Positions 7,630-10,326 of a DNA stretch of 10,326 bases are shown piece by piece. The stretch is from an uncultured Gammaproteobacteria bacterium (GTDB lineage: Bacteria; Pseudomonadota; Gammaproteobacteria; Rariloculales; Rariloculaceae), in the NCBI GenBank assembly GCA_946887385.1, contig CAMPKU010000163.1:1-10326 (forward strand), written 5' to 3'. A program made the translations under genes and the position numbers. Numbering within the stretch: position 1 is the stretch's first letter; every line of letters starts with the position of its first letter. A model generated the notes under the pieces. The model was not told the origin of the DNA and made no database searches. It saw nothing but the letters and a program-made list of their open reading frames with translations.

Positions 7630-7634
7630 GTCTG

Positions 7635-7663
7635 TTAGACGATCCAGAGCGAGTTTTGTGACA
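7635..7663 (-). promoter_or_regulatory. ECF41-type autoregulatory promoter of the sigma gene
   Basis: On the minus strand TGTCACA (7657-7663) is followed after 15 bases by CGTC (7638-7641), again extended to CGTCTAA. The -10 ends only a few bases before the ATG at 7629, so the transcript would be leaderless or nearly so. The spacer is one base shorter than at the CMD promoter. Confidence 0.75.
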
Positions 7664-7690
7664 GGCGACGGCGTTTCCGAGGGGCAGCGT

Positions 7691-9493
7691 TCAAACGTCC
7701 AGGCCGATCGAGCGCATCAGCTCGATGCCGTTGCTTTTTGTGACCACACCTTCGCGCAGCTTGAAGTCGAACTGCATGCGGCCATCGACGAGCTGGTCCT
7801 GAAAGTGCAAGTTGCGCAACCGCTCATGGCCGCCGACATCGATCGCGGTGAGCGCCAGGTCATGTGTCGTGACCAGACCGATCGCACCGCGGTCGATCAG
7901 AGCGCGGATCACGCCCTGCGCTCCGATGAAGCGGTCGTGCGAATTCGTGCCCTGTAATACTTCGTCGAGCAGGAACAGCAACGCCGGCTTGCGCAACGCT
8001 GCTTCGTTCAGAAGCCGAAGCCGCGTAATCTCCGCGTAGAACCTGGAGCTGCCCGCGTGCAGCGAATCGTTGATGCGGATATTCGCTCCCACCTGCAGCG
8101 GCGACAGGCGTAGATGCCGCGCGCGCACAGGTGCTCCGGCCATGGCAAGCACGGCGTTGATGCCCACTGTTCGAAGAAGCGTGCTCTTGCCGGACATGTT
8201 CGAGCCGCTGATGAGCAGCACCCGGGTGGGCGCATCGATCGTGACGTCGTTGCGCACGCAAGTTTCCTGCGCCAGCAGCGGATGGCCGAGCGCAACGCCG
8301 ACGAAGCAAGCGTCACCGTCGATGAGCTCCGGAAACGGATCGTCGGGGTGCTCATGACTGTATGCAGATAGGGAAATCAGCGCTTCGAATTCGCCGATGG
8401 CCTCCAGCCAGCCAGCAACCTCGCGGCCGTGGTCGCGGCGCCAGCGCTCTGCGGCGAGTGCGGCGTGCACGCTGTAAAGCAGCGGCAGATCCAAGATCTG
8501 AATGAGCGGGTTGCGGCGCGATTCGATGAACTGAACGGTCGTAGCGAGCCGAGCGATCGCGCGCGATGCCCGAACGCCTGAAGGGTGCAGCCGCTGCAGC
8601 AGTTGCTTCGAGAGCGGCGCCTGCAGCGGCTCGCGCTCGAGCCGCGCCGTTAGGCCGGCGAGCAGCCTGAGCTTGTCGAATGCCTGCTCGGTGCTGCCGA
8701 GAACCGCGGTGAGGCGCTTACGAAGCAGGCGCACGACGGCGAGCTCCAGCAGCAGAATCGTGACGAACGGCGAGGCGATTCCCATCACGTTCCAGACAAT
8801 CGCTGCACCGATGAGCAACACCGGGAGGAGCAGCGCGGCCGGCAGGATCCAGCGCTGTGTCAATTGGTTGGCGGACTCCGCCCAGCGCGTCAGCTCCGCA
8901 GGGCGAACACCGGCTTCGGCGGTTTCGCCGAGGACCGCCAAGTCCTCTCGAAGGTCCAGCCTGTCGCGCAGCTCTGCAATGCTCCGCTGGCGCTGCAAAA
9001 CCACCGACGTGGGCGCCGCGGCCAACAACCACTGCGCCAGCGTGCGTTCGCCCATGCGCGTTCGCGCGATCGACAGCAGCTCGAACAGGTTTCCTGGTCC
9101 GAACAGATCGAGGTCGGCTGCATACGCATGGTGTGCATCCTCGAGCTCGGTGCCAGGGTTACCCAGTCCGCTCCAGCGATCCTCGATGCGCGCCAGTCCG
9201 ACACGGTAAAAGGCCGCCGCGCGGTCGGTTCGAGCACGGGCGCGGCGGACGCGAGAGTGATAGGCGACAGCGACCACGAACAGCGCCAGGGGCACGAGCC
9301 ATACGAACCTGAGCCAGCTCGTGGATTGTGTGCCCCACCAGATCGCGGCGATTCCGACGATGGCGAGGACTATACGGCTAGTGGAGATCCGCTCCGCGAG
9401 CTTTTCGAGCCGGGCGATCCGCGCTTCGAACGCACGCAAGCGCCGACGGTACTCCTCGGCGTGCGAAGTCGAAGCGGGCGCACGTCCGTCCAT
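7691..9493 (-). CDS. Membrane-anchored MutS-like ATPase
   Basis: A 600-aa protein. The ATG at 9493 is chosen over the longer frame from 9583 because AAAGAGG precedes it and the extra 30 residues look unstructured. The N-terminal region is a Arg/Glu-rich helix (about 14-36), followed by two hydrophobic segments (about 40-58 and 62-78). Two more segments lie at about 216-238 and 241-258. The C-terminal third is a MutS domain V ATPase: Walker A GSNMSGKST (430-438), signature-like SLHAGSSRFYAEI (477-489), Walker B LLFLLDE (505-511) and switch TTHD (542-545). KLREGVVTKSNGIELMRSIGL (578-598) resembles the MutS C-terminal motif. The mismatch-binding domain I of true MutS is absent and the length is well below the roughly 850 aa of MutS, so it is probably not a mismatch repair protein. 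The role of these membrane MutS-like proteins is not known to me. Confidence 0.9.
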   Translation of the reverse strand: MDGRAPASTSHAEEYRRRLRAFEARIARLEKLAERISTSRIVLAIVGIAAIWWGTQSTSWLRFVWLVPLALFVVAVAYHSRVRRARARTDRAAAFYRVGLARIEDRWSGLGNPGTELEDAHHAYAADLDLFGPGNLFELLSIARTRMGERTLAQWLLAAAPTSVVLQRQRSIAELRDRLDLREDLAVLGETAEAGVRPAELTRWAESANQLTQRWILPAALLLPVLLIGAAIVWNVMGIASPFVTILLLELAVVRLLRKRLTAVLGSTEQAFDKLRLLAGLTARLEREPLQAPLSKQLLQRLHPSGVRASRAIARLATTVQFIESRRNPLIQILDLPLLYSVHAALAAERWRRDHGREVAGWLEAIGEFEALISLSAYSHEHPDDPFPELIDGDACFVGVALGHPLLAQETCVRNDVTIDAPTRVLLISGSNMSGKSTLLRTVGINAVLAMAGAPVRARHLRLSPLQVGANIRINDSLHAGSSRFYAEITRLRLLNEAALRKPALLFLLDEVLQGTNSHDRFIGAQGVIRALIDRGAIGLVTTHDLALTAIDVGGHERLRNLHFQDQLVDGRMQFDFKLREGVVTKSNGIELMRSIGLDV

Positions 9494-9503
9494 GGCAGGC
9501 GTG

Positions 9504-9510
9504 CCTCTTT
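9504..9510 (-). promoter_or_regulatory. Ribosome binding site for the MutS-like gene
   Basis: AAAGAGG on the minus strand ends 10 bases before the ATG at 9493. It is the reason for choosing this start over the upstream in-frame start at 9583. Confidence 0.55.
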
Positions 9511-9542
9511 GATCTGACGCGAATGCCACTGGCTGCGCTCCC

Positions 9543-9549
9543 GAGGAGG
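9543..9549 (+). promoter_or_regulatory. Ribosome binding site deciding the start at 9557
   Basis: GAGGAGG lies 7 bases before the ATG at 9557. The alternative in-frame ATG at 9590 has only a weaker GGAAAGG 11 bases upstream. Confidence 0.65.
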
Positions 9550-9556
9550 TCGTAGC

Positions 9557-10326
9557 ATGACCGGTCCGTTCGGAAAGGCGCAACGCATCATGACACGACC
9601 GAGCTGCCGAGCCTCAGTGCCTTTCGCCACTCTCGTCATCGCGACCAGCGCAACGGCCTTCGCTCACCACGGCATCGGCCGGTTCGATCCCAGGGGCCGC
9701 CTCGAGGTCGAAGGCACGCTCACGGGGCTCGACTTCGTCAATCCACATTCGTACGTCTATTTCGATGCCATCGACGCCGCTGGCGCTACCGTCAAAATGC
9801 AATGCGAGATGCGGGCGGCCACGGTACTGCGCCGCTCGGGCTGGTCACCGGACATGTTCGTGCCGGGCGTCTCGATCAAGATCGTGGGTCGGCCCCACCG
9901 CGACGATCCGCACTATTGCCACGCGGATACGCTCACCATCGGCGACGCGTCCACGCTGGAACGATATCAGCAGCTGCGCACCGACGCTCCGGTGGATCGC
10001 AGCAACCGCCCGCTGCGCCTCGCATCCGGCGCGCTGAACCTGGCCGGTGACTGGGCGCAAGAGCAGTACATCATGGCGCAGCCGCCGAGCGGGCCCGTCG
10101 GCCTCGTGCCGAAGAGCCGGCTCGCCGCCGTCAACGCCGGCGAGCTCGCCGTGGCCGACGTGCCGGATGCCGGCTGGTTCCCGCCGCCCGTGACGTTGAC
10201 CGAAGCCGGACGCGCAGCTTCGCAAGCGCTGAATGATCGACCGCCCGAGGAAAACCCGCGGTTGAGCTGCCAGATCACGAGCATCCTGTTCGACTGGGTG
10301 TTCGACGGCACGATCAACCGCATCAC
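9557..10326 (+). CDS. Secreted DUF6152 protein fused to a second domain, 3' end missing
   Basis: The frame is open from 9557 to the window edge (256 residues, no stop), so the gene continues to the right. A signal peptide (hydrophobic ASVPFATLVIATSATAFA) ends at Ala36 and the mature chain would begin HHGIGRFD. A DUF6152 domain spans about 37-130: VEGTLTGLDFVNPHSYVYFD (51-70), MQCEM, LRRSGW and a GVSIKIVG strand. PHYCHADTL (118-126) adds a Cys and two His. From about residue 160 (ALNLAGDWAQEQ, VTLTEAGRAA, NPRLSCQITSILFDWVFDGTINRI in pieces) the protein resembles the family of the lipoprotein at 1273 (SG-x-W start, PLT-x-x-G, conserved Cys). It is divergent from the MutS-like gene across 63 bp. 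Function is unknown; a periplasmic two-domain protein is the best reading. Confidence 0.8.
   Translation, partial: MTGPFGKAQRIMTRPSCRASVPFATLVIATSATAFAHHGIGRFDPRGRLEVEGTLTGLDFVNPHSYVYFDAIDAAGATVKMQCEMRAATVLRRSGWSPDMFVPGVSIKIVGRPHRDDPHYCHADTLTIGDASTLERYQQLRTDAPVDRSNRPLRLASGALNLAGDWAQEQYIMAQPPSGPVGLVPKSRLAAVNAGELAVADVPDAGWFPPPVTLTEAGRAASQALNDRPPEENPRLSCQITSILFDWVFDGTINRI

Noticed and set aside
9494..9503. GGCAGGCGTGCC near-palindrome in the divergent gap as an operator
   Set aside because: Very short, and it mainly overlaps the spacer and ribosome site of the MutS-like gene; no second copy in the window.
8864..9517. Plus-strand frame of 217 codons opposite the MutS-like gene
   Set aside because: No motif, no ribosome site, and it lies antisense to a gene with intact ATPase motifs.

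Overview
The window is a GC-rich, densely coding piece of a Gram-negative chromosome. It holds a TonB-dependent receptor, several Sec-exported or lipoprotein genes, an ECF41 sigma factor and ankyrin and DUF6152-type proteins. This mix is typical of environmental, often uncultured Gammaproteobacteria or related Proteobacteria, but the taxonomy is inferred and not proven. Eight genes lie in the window (nine counting the one cut by the left edge). The first (ankyrin) is cut at its 5' end and the last (DUF6152 fusion) at its 3' end. There are no RNA genes, CRISPR arrays, insertion sequences or gene-free stretches above 300 bases.

Left block, plus strand (3-5319): an ankyrin-repeat protein, a small lipoprotein and a DUF6152-like secreted protein are packed with gaps of 22 and 10 bp and look like one operon. 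A 143-bp gap follows, with an 8-bp-stem hairpin and a short direct repeat. Then comes an 841-aa TonB-dependent outer-membrane receptor. Together they look like an envelope module of unknown substrate.

Middle block, minus strand (5338-7629): a secreted GIN/DUF2807 beta-helix protein with seven SGGSD repeats ends tail-to-tail with the receptor, and a perfect 12-bp inverted repeat spans its stop codon. Upstream of it are an AhpD-like carboxymuconolactone decarboxylase (CMD) and an ECF41 sigma factor. Both of these carry a TGTCACA-N15/16-CGTCTAA promoter immediately upstream. This matches the published ECF41 promoter logic, so sigma factor and target can be read directly as a self-contained, autoregulated regulon.

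Right block (7691-10326): a 600-aa membrane-anchored MutS-like ATPase on the minus strand is divergent from a second DUF6152 protein that runs off the right edge. In that protein the DUF6152 domain appears fused to a domain resembling the lipoprotein of the left block. The same two partners therefore occur as separate neighbouring genes and as one polypeptide within 10 kb, which argues that they work together. Both DUF6152 proteins would begin with His-His after signal peptide removal, which raises the untested idea of metal binding.
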